Assembly (NCBI GenBank): GCA_937924675.1
Contig: CALEVL010000130.1
Location: 1-21,766 of the forward strand
Source of the DNA: an uncultured Ignavibacteria bacterium
GTDB taxonomy: Bacteria; Bacteroidota; Ignavibacteria; Tepidaquicellales; Tepidaquicellaceae
Reading direction: 5' to 3'
Length of the DNA stretch: 21,766 bases
Shown: in pieces, positions 21,691 to 21,766 of the stretch
Position numbering within the stretch: the first letter of the stretch is position 1
How the letters are laid out: every line of letters starts with the position of its first letter
Program-made: the position numbers and the translations under genes
The notes under the pieces: model-generated
What the model was told of the DNA's origin: nothing
Seen by the model: the letters and a program-made list of their open reading frames with translations, nothing else
Databases searched by the model: none

Positions 21691-21766
21691 CCCTTCGGCA
21701 GGCTCAGGGCAGCGAGTCGCCCGCCCGCCTGCGTAAAGTGTTGTATTTCAGTATTCTTCGGGCAGG
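21691..21766. repeat. GC-rich intergenic repeat fragments at the window end
   Basis: CCCTTCGGCAGGCTCAGGG at 21691-21709 is a palindrome-like motif of a type often seen between genes. It is followed by CCCGCCCGCCTGC near 21719-21731 and GGGCAGG at the very end. The same CCCGCCCGCCTGC ... GGGCAGG pair, with a similar AT-rich spacer, lies inside the MITE-like element at about 202-248. The element runs off the window. Confidence 0.55.

Overview
This window looks like chromosomal DNA from a member of the Bacteroidota/Ignavibacteria side of the FCB group. The best clue is the type IX secretion (T9SS) type A sorting tail, with an AQNFPNPFNPSTKI-type motif, on the protein at 10940-11863 and a matching tail on the fragment at 3-104. 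The moderately AT-rich base composition and several weak or absent Shine-Dalgarno sites fit. The species cannot be named from sequence alone.

Layout. (1) 1-1116: the end of a T9SS cargo gene, its terminator, a short MITE-like repeat with terminal inverted repeats, and a DUF559 nuclease-like gene. (2) 1117-11863: a block of five exported-protein genes, all on the plus strand. Four in a row encode a CHRD protein, a subtilisin-like protease, an endonuclease I and a PQQ-type sugar dehydrogenase-like beta-propeller. These enzymes are unrelated at their N-termini, but all end in the same roughly 175-residue tail: a beta-rich segment with an HRNGLETWS-like motif followed by two dockerin-like EF-hand loops. 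None of the four has a T9SS sorting tail. The fifth gene has the T9SS tail plus an N-terminal beta-domain that could be cohesin-like. (3) 11939-13171: a minus-strand pair, queD-like and SpoU/TrmH methyltransferase, directly abutting. (4) 13577-19523: a plus-strand tripartite efflux operon (TolC-like outer membrane protein, MacA-like adaptor, MacB/LolD-like ATPase, two tandem MacB-type permeases). (5) 19514-21456: a minus-strand pair, a TIGR01777 epimerase and a COG3178/AmgK-like sugar kinase relative. (6) 21457-21766: repeat-rich intergenic DNA.

How it fits together. The secreted block looks like a set of surface or extracellular proteins acting on protein, DNA and sugars, which share one tail instead of the standard sorting signal. 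The tail may be a surface-attachment or assembly module, possibly docking to the neighbouring T9SS-anchored protein. That docking idea is inference; the shared tail is visible directly in the translations. The efflux operon and the two minus-strand housekeeping pairs appear unrelated to it.
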